Shown piece by piece: positions 17,513-25,423 of a stretch of DNA of 64,000 bases; the stretch's first letter is position 1, and every line of letters starts with the position of its first letter. This DNA comes from Streptomyces sp. NBC_01431. Lineage in GTDB: Bacteria > Actinomycetota > Actinomycetes > Streptomycetales > Streptomycetaceae. The DNA lies in NCBI RefSeq assembly GCF_036231355.1, contig NZ_CP109496.1, positions 6,200,001-6,264,000 on the forward strand, given 5' to 3'. Below the pieces are notes generated by a model that was not told the DNA's origin, made no database searches, and worked only from the letters and a program-made list of their open reading frames with translations. Position numbers and translations under genes: made by a program.

Positions 17513-17530
17513 GTGTCATAGGGTGTCATA
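17513..17530 (-). promoter_or_regulatory. Tandem 8-mer upstream of the SLOG-XRE operon
   Basis: GTGTCATA occurs twice with a 10-bp period (17513-17520 and 17523-17530). On the minus strand this reads TATGACAC-CC-TATGACAC. The distal TATGAC is placed like a -10 box, so this may be promoter plus operator for the XRE regulator. Confidence 0.5.
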
Positions 17531-17565
17531 TCCCGCCCAGCCTTCCGCGTTGAGATCGTTCCTGC

Positions 17566-17824
17566 ATGGACACCGACCTGCAGAAACTCGCAGGCCGCCT
17601 GCAGAGTCGCGGACCCCATGTCGCCCTCAGCGACACGGGATCCCTGCGGGCGGCCAGCCCTCTCGGCGAACACCTCACGGAACAGATTGCCGTGGACGGC
17701 AGCCGCTACGTCACCTCGTTCGGATACGAGATGGGCGAGCGCGGCCACGAAGCGAGCTGCGCCGAACGCATTGCCCATCCTCGCAGTCCCCATCCGGACA
17801 GGCCCCAGAAAGAAGGCGTCATGA
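17566..17824 (+). pseudogene. Small conserved-looking protein with probable frameshift
   Basis: Starts MDTDLQKLAGRLQSRG and contains VDGSRYVTSFGYEMGERG and HEASCAERIA, which looks like a genuine small Streptomyces protein. Read straight through, the frame runs into the next gene. Shifting by +1 at about 17776 (inside CCC) gives ILAVPIRTGPRKKAS and a TGA that overlaps the next gene's ATG as ATGA. That stop-start overlap is the usual design for coupled genes, so I infer a 1-nt insertion, or a sequencing error, near 17774-17776. Function unknown. Divergent from the SLOG gene. Confidence 0.5.
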
Positions 17825-18009
17825 AGGCCGAGAGCCGCGTCAAGATCTGCATCTACTGCGACCGGCCCATCGAGGGAGCCTCGATCAAGGTCGCCGACAC
17901 CAGCCGCGTGGCCGCACCGAGTGGAGCCAGGGGAGACGACTACCGGCACGTGCAGGGCGACCCCGCCTGCCGTCCCCGCGGGTATCGCCCAGCTCAGGCC
18001 ACGAATTGA
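17821..18009 (+). CDS. Small Zn-ribbon-like protein
   Basis: A 62-aa protein, MKAESRVKICIYCDRPIEG onward, with a CxxC pair (CIYC) near the N-terminus and a later Cys (GDPACRP), suggesting metal binding. GAAGG lies 5 nt upstream of ATG 17821. It may be coupled to the upstream gene through an ATGA overlap if the frameshift there is real; otherwise it is the C-terminus of one 147-aa protein. Function unknown. Confidence 0.5.
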   Translation: MKAESRVKICIYCDRPIEGASIKVADTSRVAAPSGARGDDYRHVQGDPACRPRGYRPAQATN

Positions 18010-18138
18010 CGTTCGCCACCGGTTCGCACCCCGCGTACGCATGGAGCCCGCATATTTGTACTGCGCACCGGTAGCGATCACCGGAATTAGGGCAGCACCC
18101 AGGGGGCCGCCGCTGCGGGCCCCCCGACCCGCGAATAC

Positions 18139-19341
18139 CTACAGCGCCTCCGCCCCCGGCTTGACCATGCCGCGGACCGTGCGGGACTTGGCGAAGGTGC
18201 CGAGGGCGGTCATGTCCCACTCTCCCGAGAACTGCCTGACGAGTTTCGCCATCATGACGCCCGTCTGTGGCTCCGCGCCCGTCAGGTCGAAGCGCACCAG
18301 TTCCTCGCCGGTGGCCGCGTCGACCAGGCGGCAGTACGCCTTGGCGACCTCGGTGAACTTCTGGCCGGTGAAGGAGTTCACCGTGAAGACCAGGCCGGTG
18401 GCCTCGGCGGGGATGCGGCCGAGGTCGACCACGATCACCTCGTCGTCGCCCGCGCCCTCGCCCGTCAGGTTGTCGCCGGAGTGCTTGATGGCGCCGTCCA
18501 GGATGGAGAGCTTGCCGAAATAGCAGCTGTCCAGGTGGTTGCGCTCCGGGCCGTAGGCGATCACCGACGCGTCCAGGTCGATGTCCTTGCCGCCGTACGC
18601 GGGCTCCCAGCCCAGGCCCATCTTGACCTGGGAGAGCAGCGGGCGGCCGGCCTTGACCAGCGACACCGTCTGGTTCTTCTGGAGACTGACCCGGCCCTTG
18701 TCCAGGTTGACCTTTCCACTGCCCACGGGGGCGGGCGGTGCGGCGGGTGCCGCCGGGGCGGGCGCGGCCACGCGCGGATCGGCCGGGGGAGCGGACGGCA
18801 TCGCGGGCGCGGCGGACGGCATCGCGGGGGCGGCGGACGGCGCCGCGGGCTCCTCGACCGAGACGCCGAAGTCCGTGGCGATCCCGGCCAGTCCGTTGGC
18901 GTACCCCTGGCCCACCGCGCGGGCCTTCCACGCGCCGCCGCGCAGATAGATCTCCATGACCACCAGGGCCGTCTCGGCGCCCAGCCTGGGCGGGGTGAAG
19001 GAGGCGATCGCGCTGCCGTCGTCTGCGTTTCGCAGGGTGGCCGTGGGCTCGATGCCCTGGAAGGTCTGGCCCGCCGCGTCCGGGCTCGCGGTGACCACGA
19101 TCTTCTCGATCCCCGGCGGGACGGCAGAGGTGTCCACGACGATCGCGTCGGGCGCGGTGCCGCCGCCGGAGCGGTGGGTGACACCGGGGCCCTGCGGCTG
19201 GTTGTAGAAGATGAAGTCGTCGTCCGAGCGGACCTTGCCGTCGGCGGTGAGCAGCAGGCCCGAGACGTCGAGCCGTACGGGAGCGGCGACATCCACCGTC
19301 ACGCGGCCGGTCGGGAGCGGAAGATTCGAGCCTGGGGTCAT
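18139..19341 (-). CDS. TerD family protein with two TerD domains
   Basis: A 400-aa protein from ATG 19341 (MTPGSNLPLPTG); an ATG three codons upstream (19350) is too close to the GGGA site. An N-terminal TerD-like domain (about 1-170) and a C-terminal TerD domain (about 212-400) are joined by an Ala/Pro linker with repeated SAAPAMP units. The C-terminal domain has the Ca-binding style DIDLDASVIAYG and GAGDDEVIVVDLG. TerD proteins belong to the tellurite/stress chemistry found in multiple copies in Streptomyces, where they affect calcium handling and differentiation. A cluster of degenerate direct repeats lies upstream. Confidence 0.85.
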   Translation of the reverse strand: MTPGSNLPLPTGRVTVDVAAPVRLDVSGLLLTADGKVRSDDDFIFYNQPQGPGVTHRSGGGTAPDAIVVDTSAVPPGIEKIVVTASPDAAGQTFQGIEPTATLRNADDGSAIASFTPPRLGAETALVVMEIYLRGGAWKARAVGQGYANGLAGIATDFGVSVEEPAAPSAAPAMPSAAPAMPSAPPADPRVAAPAPAAPAAPPAPVGSGKVNLDKGRVSLQKNQTVSLVKAGRPLLSQVKMGLGWEPAYGGKDIDLDASVIAYGPERNHLDSCYFGKLSILDGAIKHSGDNLTGEGAGDDEVIVVDLGRIPAEATGLVFTVNSFTGQKFTEVAKAYCRLVDAATGEELVRFDLTGAEPQTGVMMAKLVRQFSGEWDMTALGTFAKSRTVRGMVKPGAEAL

Positions 19342-19428
19342 TTCGGTCATGTCCCGGGAACGAGCGGCGCCGCTTTGCGGTTCCTTGAACCTCGGCCGAA
19401 TGCCGTCGGGGCTTCCGTCGAGCGTGCC

Positions 19429-19560
19429 GGTGCCCGTCGGTCTGTTCTCTATCGGCCGGAGGCTTGTCGGCGGGTGCCCGTCGGCCTGTTCTCTGTCGGC
19501 CGGTGCCCTGCCGGTCTGTTCTCTGTCGGCCGGGAGCCTGTCGGCCGGTGGCCTCTCGGC
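19429..19560. repeat. Degenerate tandem repeats between udh and the terD-like gene
   Basis: The unit GGTGCCCGTCGGTCTGTTCT-CTRTCGGCCG appears about three times (from 19429, 19472 and 19502), followed by truncated TGTCGGCCGG/CTCTCGGCC units. It lies between the udh stop and the TerD start on the same strand, so it would be transcribed as leader or spacer. Confidence 0.65.
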
Positions 19561-19572
19561 CCGGGGGCGGTG

Positions 19573-20382
19573 TCAGTGCGGCCACCTCGGCGGGTCCGTC
19601 GCGAAGTGGCCGCCGAGCAGCGTCTGGTCGGGGATTTCCGGGTCGAGCTCGCCCTGTTCCGCCAGGAGCTTCGCGGCGTACGGCTCGGAGTCGTCGCGCG
19701 GCTCGTAGCCGAGCGCCCGCGCCGATGAAAGGTCCCACCACAGGCGGGAGTTGGCGGAGGAGCCGTACACCACGGTGTGCCCGACGTGCTCGGCCGTGAG
19801 CGCGGCGTGGAAGAGGCGGGCTCCGTCGCCGGGGCTCAGCCAGATCGACAGCATCCGTACGGACGTGGGCTCCGCGAAGCAGGAGCCGATGCGCACGGAC
19901 ACGGTTTCCAGGCCGTGCTTGTCCCAGTAGAGCTGCGCGAGGTCCTCGCCGAAGGCCTTGGACAGGCCGTAGAAGGTGTCGGGGCGGTGCGCGGTGGCCA
20001 CCGGGATCAGCGGGTCCGTGCCCTGGGGGCGCGGCGTGAAGCCGACGGCGTGGTTGGAGGAGGCGAAGACGATCCGCCGTACGCCCTCCTCGCGCGCGGC
20101 CTCGTAGAGGTTGTACGTGCCCTCTATGTTGGCCCGGACGATCTTGTCGAAGGAGGCTTCGAGGGAGATGCCCGCGAGGTGCAGCACTGCGTCGACGCCG
20201 CGGACCGCCTCGCGCAGCGCCGCCTTGTCGGCCAAATCGGCGGTGATCGCGTCCGGCTCGCCGGGCACGGGCAGCATGTCCAGGAGCCGCAGTTCGTATC
20301 CGTACGCCGGGAGCAGCCCGCGCATCAGGGTGCCGAGGCCGCCGGCGGCGCCGGTCAGCAGGACGGTGCGGGCAGCGGGCAC
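19573..20382 (-). CDS. udh: Uronate dehydrogenase (NAD-dependent epimerase/SDR type)
   Basis: A 269-aa protein from GTG 20382, preceded by GAGGAGA; an upstream ATG would add 24 poorly conserved residues. It resembles Agrobacterium uronate dehydrogenase throughout: TGAAGGLG cofactor loop, LHLAGISLEASFDKI, GTYNLYEAARE, FASSNHAVGFTPR, YGLSKAFGEDLA (Tyr/Lys pair) and RIGSCFAEPTSVRMLS. It oxidises glucuronate or galacturonate to the aldarolactone. It is divergent from kdgD, with matching promoters, so the two steps are probably co-regulated. Confidence 0.82.
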   Translation of the reverse strand: MPAARTVLLTGAAGGLGTLMRGLLPAYGYELRLLDMLPVPGEPDAITADLADKAALREAVRGVDAVLHLAGISLEASFDKIVRANIEGTYNLYEAAREEGVRRIVFASSNHAVGFTPRPQGTDPLIPVATAHRPDTFYGLSKAFGEDLAQLYWDKHGLETVSVRIGSCFAEPTSVRMLSIWLSPGDGARLFHAALTAEHVGHTVVYGSSANSRLWWDLSSARALGYEPRDDSEPYAAKLLAEQGELDPEIPDQTLLGGHFATDPPRWPH

Positions 20383-20435
20383 GGGCTCTCCTCGGGGTAC
20401 GGGGCGTTCCGGGGGAGCCCCAGGTCGCCGGTCTG

Positions 20436-20449
20436 ATCCATTCATGGAT
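20436..20449. promoter_or_regulatory. Palindrome ATCCATTCATGGAT in the udh leader
   Basis: ATCCAT-TC-ATGGAT lies just downstream of the predicted udh start point. A related TTCATGAAT lies at 20584-20592, downstream of the kdgD promoter. Candidate operator for a uronate-responsive repressor. Confidence 0.5.
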
Positions 20450-20468
20450 GACATTCACATCCGTGGAC

Positions 20469-20498
20469 ACGCTAAGGAGCGCGTCCGAACTCCGTCAA
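20469..20498 (-). promoter_or_regulatory. udh promoter, TTGACG-N18-TAGCGT
   Basis: On the minus strand, TTGACG (20498-20493) and TAGCGT (20474-20469) are 18 bp apart, the HrdB-type arrangement. It mirrors the kdgD promoter. Confidence 0.6.
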
Positions 20499-20546
20499 GT
20501 GGCGCGCCGGGGCGGTGAATTCCCCCGGTGTGGCGGGGTTTCCGGC

Positions 20547-20576
20547 TTGACCGTCACCAAGGCGCTGCCTTAGCGT
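20547..20576 (+). promoter_or_regulatory. kdgD promoter, TTGACC-N18-TAGCGT
   Basis: TTGACC (20547-20552) and TAGCGT (20571-20576) are 18 bp apart. The -10 hexamer and spacing are identical to the divergent udh promoter, giving a predicted leader of about 95 nt. Confidence 0.6.
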
Positions 20577-20678
20577 GGCGGCGTTCATGAATATAGACGT
20601 CAGTCAGAATCATGCACGACGCCTTGTGCAGGCCTCGTTCACGCCTTGTTCGTTCACGCCTTGTTCAGGGAGCAGCCC

Positions 20679-21632
20679 GTGACCTCAGCCCCGCTCGCCG
20701 CCCGTCTCACCCAGGTCCGCGGACCGCTGTTCTTCCCGGTGACCGCGTACGGGCCGGACGGCTCCCTCGAACTCGACGCCTTGCGCGCGCACGTGAGGAA
20801 CGGGATCGAGGCCGGTGCGGCCGCCGTGTTCGCGTGTTGCGGCACGGGGGAGTTCCACGCGCTGACCCCGCAGGAGTTCCGTGCCTGCGTCGCCGCGGCG
20901 GTCGAGGAGAGTGCGGGGCGCGTCCCGGTGGTCGCCGGCGCCGGATACGGCACCGCGCTCGCCGTCCAGTACGCCCGGCTCGCCGAGGAGGCCGGTGCCG
21001 ACGGGCTGCTCGCGATGCCGCCCTACCTCGTCGCCGCCGACCAGGCGGGCCTGCTCGACCACTACACCGAACTGGCCGCGGCGACCCGGCTCGACGTCAT
21101 CGTCTACCAGCGCGACAACGCGATCCTCACCCCCGAGACCGCGGTGGCGCTCGCCCGCGTCGATGGCATCATCGGCTTCAAGGACGGCCACGGCGACCTG
21201 GACCTGATGCAGCGCATCGTCAGCGCCGTACGCTCGGCGGGGCTCAGCCCGCTGTACTTCAACGGACTGCCCACCGCTGAACTCACCGGCCTCGCCTACC
21301 GCGGCATCGGCATCACCCTCTACTCCTCGGCCGTGTTCTGCTTCGCTCCCGACATCGCGCTGGCCTTCCACCGCGCCCTCGACTCCGGCGACGACGAGAC
21401 GGCCAACCGCCTCCTCGACGGGTTCTTCGTGCCGCTCGTGGAACTGCGCAACCAAGGGCGCGGATACGCCGTTTCGCTGGTCAAGGCAGGCGTGCGGCTC
21501 GCTGGTCTGGAGGTCGGCGAGGTCCGGCCGCCGCTGAGCGAGCCCGACGCCGGACACGTCAAGCAGCTGGCCGCGCTGATCGAACGGGGGCGGGCACTGC
21601 TCGGCCCGCACGAGCCGGCGGTGGGCGCGTGA
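20679..21632 (+). CDS. kdgD: 5-dehydro-4-deoxyglucarate dehydratase
   Basis: A 317-aa class I aldolase-family protein from GTG 20679 with AGGGAG upstream. It differs from DapA proper in the ways typical of KdgD: FFPVTAYGPDG, CCGTGEFHAL, VIVYQRDNAILT in place of the YNxPxR motif, and GIIGFKDGHGD with the Schiff-base lysine. It converts 5-keto-4-deoxyglucarate to 2-oxoglutarate semialdehyde with loss of CO2 and water. It overlaps the next gene by 4 nt, and the semialdehyde dehydrogenase for its product is at 29432. Confidence 0.85.
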   Translation: MTSAPLAARLTQVRGPLFFPVTAYGPDGSLELDALRAHVRNGIEAGAAAVFACCGTGEFHALTPQEFRACVAAAVEESAGRVPVVAGAGYGTALAVQYARLAEEAGADGLLAMPPYLVAADQAGLLDHYTELAAATRLDVIVYQRDNAILTPETAVALARVDGIIGFKDGHGDLDLMQRIVSAVRSAGLSPLYFNGLPTAELTGLAYRGIGITLYSSAVFCFAPDIALAFHRALDSGDDETANRLLDGFFVPLVELRNQGRGYAVSLVKAGVRLAGLEVGEVRPPLSEPDAGHVKQLAALIERGRALLGPHEPAVGA

Positions 21633-22771
21633 AGACCTCCGCGTTCCTCTACCCCTGGGACGTCCTCGGCGATCCCAGCGCCCCCGCCCGTATCGCGGAC
21701 CTCGGGGTGTGCCAGGTGACCCTGGCCTCCGCCTACCACTCGACGCGGGCCCTGACGCCGCGCCATCCGCGCCACCGCATCGTCACGGCCGAGTACGCGG
21801 CGGTGCTCTACCCGCCGGACGAACTGTATTGGCGCAGACGGGAGTTGAGGCCGTACGCGGCCGGTCCCTGGGCGCCCGGAGACGCGTACGGCCGGGCCGC
21901 CGAGGCTCTGGCGGCGGCAGGGCTCGACGTGCATTCCTGGGTCGTGCTCGCCCACAACTCCCGGCTGGGCGCCGAGCACCCCGACACCTCGGTGGTCAAC
22001 GCGTACGGCGACCGCTACCCCTGGGCGCCGTGCATAGCCCAGCCCCAAGTCCGCTCGTACCTCGTCGCGTTGGCCGCCGAGGCGGCGGTACGCCCCGGGG
22101 CCCGCGGCACGGAACTGGAGTCCTGCGGCTGGTACGGACTCGCGCACCTGCACGCCCACGACAAGATCGCGGGCGTGCCGCTCGACGACATCGCGCAGTA
22201 CCTGATGTCACTGTGCTTCTGCGCCGCGTGTGAGGCGGGGTACGCGGAATCCGGCCTGGACCCACAGGAGTTGAGAAGGCGCGTCCAGGGAGCGCTGGAG
22301 CCGGTGTGGCGCGGTGGCCCGGTGGGCGCGCGCGGCGCCGAACTGCTGGCGGACACACTGGAGTTCCGCGCGCGCACCGCGCGGACCCTCCAGGAATCCG
22401 CCGTGGCGGCGGTACGGGGGCGGGCTCACGCGGGGTTCCAGGTGCTGCTGCACGCGGATCCGGCGGCCCATCGCTGCGGGCCCAACGCGGGCGTCGACCC
22501 CGCACACGTTCTCGGCCTGGCCGATGGGGTGGTCGTGCCCTGCACGGGCGGGGCGCGACTCCTTGAACCCTTTGCGGCGTGCGGCGCTCGGGAGGCGGTG
22601 ATCGCGGCGAACTTCACGGTGGTGTCGGGGATGGGGGGCCGGCCCGGAGCGCTGGCGCAGGACGCCGCGCGCGCCGCGTCGCTGGGAGCGACGGAACTCC
22701 GGCTGTATCACGCCGGGTTGGCGTCCACGGCGGATCTTGAGGCGGTGCGGAAGTCGGGGGCGGTGGGGTAG
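21629..22771 (+). CDS. Uncharacterised 380-aa protein coupled to kdgD
   Basis: GTG 21629 overlaps the kdgD stop (GTGA), so the two are translationally coupled. I do not recognise a named family. The protein begins MKTSAFLYPWDVLGDPS and reads like a TIM barrel of the glycoside-hydrolase type: alternating strand ends such as QVTLASAYHSTRAL, DVHSWVVLAHN and CGWYGLAHLHAHDK, and a Cys cluster LCFCAAC. There is no signal peptide, so it is cytosolic. Context suggests a role in uronate or aldarate use, for example hydrolysis of an oligouronide or lactone, but no catalytic residue can be assigned. Confidence 0.8.
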   Translation: MKTSAFLYPWDVLGDPSAPARIADLGVCQVTLASAYHSTRALTPRHPRHRIVTAEYAAVLYPPDELYWRRRELRPYAAGPWAPGDAYGRAAEALAAAGLDVHSWVVLAHNSRLGAEHPDTSVVNAYGDRYPWAPCIAQPQVRSYLVALAAEAAVRPGARGTELESCGWYGLAHLHAHDKIAGVPLDDIAQYLMSLCFCAACEAGYAESGLDPQELRRRVQGALEPVWRGGPVGARGAELLADTLEFRARTARTLQESAVAAVRGRAHAGFQVLLHADPAAHRCGPNAGVDPAHVLGLADGVVVPCTGGARLLEPFAACGAREAVIAANFTVVSGMGGRPGALAQDAARAASLGATELRLYHAGLASTADLEAVRKSGAVG

Positions 22772-22991
22772 GGGCGGCGTTTCCTCTATACCCGCTCCTT
22801 CCCGCAGTGACACCGCGCGGCCTTCGCCGCGTGAGGGCTTCGCCTCCAACTCGCTCCTCCAGGTGCCCGAGCCCCCGTCCGGTCAAGTCCGCGGACCGGG
22901 CACCCACGCCTGGTCACGGCAGGACACAGTGCGGCAAAGATTTCCGCGTTTCCCCTGGCGGGGCGCGTGTGATGCGCGTAGACAAGCCACC

Positions 22992-23780
22992 ATGCGCACT
23001 CTTACCAAAACCGCAGCCACCGCCGCTGCGCTCGCCGTCACCGGTGTCGCCTTCTACGGAGTCGGCGCGGCCACCGCCGACAACGCGACGCCGAAGTCGG
23101 ACCGGGAGATCCCCAACATCACCAAGGTCGAAGACAAGATCAACGCGTACTACGGCGGTACGGCGGATGCCGCCGGGAACTACCAGGCCTCGCCCACCAG
23201 CAACTACGCCAAGCAGGTCGCCGAGATAGAAGGGCGCGCCAAGCGGCAGATCAAGCACGCCGCCGAGCACCCGGGGCGGGACGGACGCAAGCCCGCCATC
23301 GTGCTCGATGTCGACGACACCACGCTGCTGACGTACGACTACGAGAAGAAGAACGGCTTCGCCTACAACGCGGCCGCCTTCAACGCCTATGTGCAGAGCG
23401 CGCAGTCGATCGCCGTGTTCGGCATGCCGGACCTCGTCAACTACGCTGCCAAGAACGGTGTCACGGTCTTCTTCCTCACCGGCCGCGACGCCACCCAGCG
23501 GGACGCCAGCGCCGCCAACCTCACCAAGGCCGGCTACAACGTGCCGGTCGACGCGGCGCACTTCTTCCTCAAGGACAAGGTCAACCCGCCGGCGTACCTG
23601 AGCTGCGGGAAGCCCACCTGGACCTGTTCGACGGTCGACTACAAGGCGGGCACCCGCAAGCACATCGAGTCGCTCGGCTACGACATCGTCGCCAACCTCG
23701 GCGACCAGTACACCGATCTCTCGGGCGGCTACGCCGACAAGACGTACAAGATCCCGAATCCGATGTACTTCCTGCCCTGA
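22992..23780 (+). CDS. Secreted HAD-superfamily (class IIIB) acid phosphatase
   Basis: A 262-aa protein with a signal peptide (MRTLTKTAATAAALAVTG, cleavage near ATA). HAD motifs are complete: DVDDT (D106, D108), FFLTGR, a lysine in FLKDKVN and NLGDQYTDL. Family members dephosphorylate nucleotides or organophosphates outside the cell. The longer frame upstream is out of keeping with the clean signal peptide. A strong terminator separates it from the convergent PBP gene. The 220 bp upstream hold no clear Pho box. Confidence 0.87.
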   Translation: MRTLTKTAATAAALAVTGVAFYGVGAATADNATPKSDREIPNITKVEDKINAYYGGTADAAGNYQASPTSNYAKQVAEIEGRAKRQIKHAAEHPGRDGRKPAIVLDVDDTTLLTYDYEKKNGFAYNAAAFNAYVQSAQSIAVFGMPDLVNYAAKNGVTVFFLTGRDATQRDASAANLTKAGYNVPVDAAHFFLKDKVNPPAYLSCGKPTWTCSTVDYKAGTRKHIESLGYDIVANLGDQYTDLSGGYADKTYKIPNPMYFLP

Positions 23781-23788
23781 CCCATGCC

Positions 23789-23828
23789 CCGGTCCGGGGC
23801 GCGCGCCGTCCCGCGCGCCCCGGACCGG
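23789..23828. terminator. Bidirectional terminator, 17-bp stem
   Basis: CCGGTCCGGGGCGCGCG and CGCGCGCCCCGGACCGG pair perfectly over 17 bp with a 6-nt loop, 8 nt after the phosphatase stop and 16 nt from the PBP stop. Confidence 0.85.
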
Positions 23829-23844
23829 CCCCAGGGCCCGGGTC

Positions 23845-25305
23845 TCACTGCGAGGCGAGCGCGGCCTTCATCATCGCCTGGGCGACCGGGCCCGCCAGGC
23901 CGTTGCCGCTGACCTCGGAGCGCTCGGCGTCGGAGTCCTGGATGACCACGGCCACCGCGACCTCCTTGCCCGTCTTCGGGTCCTTGGCGAACGAGGTGAA
24001 CCAGGCGTAAGGCGTCTTGGAGTTGTCCACGCCGTGCTGCGCCGTACCGGTCTTGGCACCGACCTCCAGGCCGGGCGTCTTCGCGTTGGACGCGGTGCCG
24101 TCGGTGACCACCGAGACCATCGCGCTGTACATCTGCTGCGCCGTCTTCGAGGACAGAATCCTCTTGCCGTCGGAATCCGGGTACGACTGGAGCGTGGTGC
24201 CGGTGGAGTCGGTGACCTTCGAGACCATGTGGGGCGACGACAGTACGCCGTCGTTGGCGATGGCGGCCGACACCATGGCCATCTGGAGCGGCGTCGCGGT
24301 CACGTCGAACTGGCCGATGCCCGACAGGGCCGTGGACGACTGGTTCATGTTCTTCGGGTAGACACTCGGCCACGCCCGTACGGGAACGTCCAGCTCGGTG
24401 TCGTTGAACCCGAACTTCTCGGCCATCGCCCGCACCTTGTCCTGACCCAGGTCGACGGCCATCTTGCCGAAGACGTTGTTGCACGAGTATTCGAGCGCGG
24501 TGCGGATCGAGGCGTTCTCACAGGGCGCGGACGCCGACTCGTTGCGCAGATCGGTCGTCGTACCCGGCATCCGGTACGGGTTGGGGCTCGCGGTCTGCTG
24601 GTCGATCGAGGAGTAGAGGCCGTTCTCCAGCGCCGCCGACGCCACCACCAGCTTGAAGGTGGACCCCGGCGCCAGCGGCTGGCGCAGCGCCCGGTTGAGC
24701 ATCGGCTGGCTCTTGTCCTCGGACAGCTGCTTCCACGCGTCGCCGTCCGCCGACGAGGAACCCGCGATCTTCGACGGGTCGAACGACGGGGTGGAGACCA
24801 TGCCGAGGATGCGGCCGGTCTTCGGGTCCATCGCGACGGCCGCGCCCTCCTTGCTGCCGAGCGCGGTGTACCCGGCCTTCTGCACCGCCGGGTCGATCGT
24901 GGTCAGGACGTCGCCGCCGGCCGCCCGCCGACGCATCAGCGCGTCGAACGGGTTCTGCATGCGCGGATCGCTGCCGTCCAGGACCTTGGAGTAGATCCCC
25001 TCCAGCTGGGTCGAGCCGTACACCTGTGAGGCGAAGCCGGTGACCGGCGCGTACATCGGTCCGTCCTTGTAGGTGCGCCGATACGCGAGATCGCCGCTGT
25101 TCTTCCTCTCCGAGCCGGTGACCGGCGAGCCGGCCACGATGATGTCCCCGAGCGGCTGCGAGTACTCCGCGATGGTGTTCCGCCGGTTCAGCTTGTCGTC
25201 CGCGAGGGCCTGGCCTTTGTAGAACTGCACATAGGTGGCTCGTCCGAGGAGGGCGAGCACCATCAGCAGACAGAAGACCGAGGCGCGCCTGATTGTCTTG
25301 TTCAT
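23845..25305 (-). CDS. Class B penicillin-binding protein (PbpA-like transpeptidase)
   Basis: A 486-aa bitopic protein: short cytoplasmic start, TM at about 8-26, a dimerisation/PBP domain, then the transpeptidase. Active-site motifs: S215xxK218 (APGSTFK), S274CN276 and K418TG. It crosslinks peptidoglycan stem peptides outside the membrane. It is stand-alone, without the rodA-pbpA-stk neighbours of the core cell-wall cluster, so it is one of the several Streptomyces paralogs, possibly with a role in development or stress. Confidence 0.9.
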   Translation of the reverse strand: MNKTIRRASVFCLLMVLALLGRATYVQFYKGQALADDKLNRRNTIAEYSQPLGDIIVAGSPVTGSERKNSGDLAYRRTYKDGPMYAPVTGFASQVYGSTQLEGIYSKVLDGSDPRMQNPFDALMRRRAAGGDVLTTIDPAVQKAGYTALGSKEGAAVAMDPKTGRILGMVSTPSFDPSKIAGSSSADGDAWKQLSEDKSQPMLNRALRQPLAPGSTFKLVVASAALENGLYSSIDQQTASPNPYRMPGTTTDLRNESASAPCENASIRTALEYSCNNVFGKMAVDLGQDKVRAMAEKFGFNDTELDVPVRAWPSVYPKNMNQSSTALSGIGQFDVTATPLQMAMVSAAIANDGVLSSPHMVSKVTDSTGTTLQSYPDSDGKRILSSKTAQQMYSAMVSVVTDGTASNAKTPGLEVGAKTGTAQHGVDNSKTPYAWFTSFAKDPKTGKEVAVAVVIQDSDAERSEVSGNGLAGPVAQAMMKAALASQ

Positions 25306-25423
25306 CCCGTACGCAAGACGGCCGGCCGCCGGCAGGAAGTTCCACTTGTCCCGGTTTCTCAGAAAACATTCATCGGGCCGGAGCGCTTTCGGGAAGGAGC
25401 CCGGGAGGGCTCGCGGTAGGGCG

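Noticed and set aside
17056-18081. Extension of the SLOG protein to 341 aa
   Set aside because: The first 190 residues would be antisense to the two small plus-strand genes; ATG 17502 has its own GGAG site and promoter repeats.
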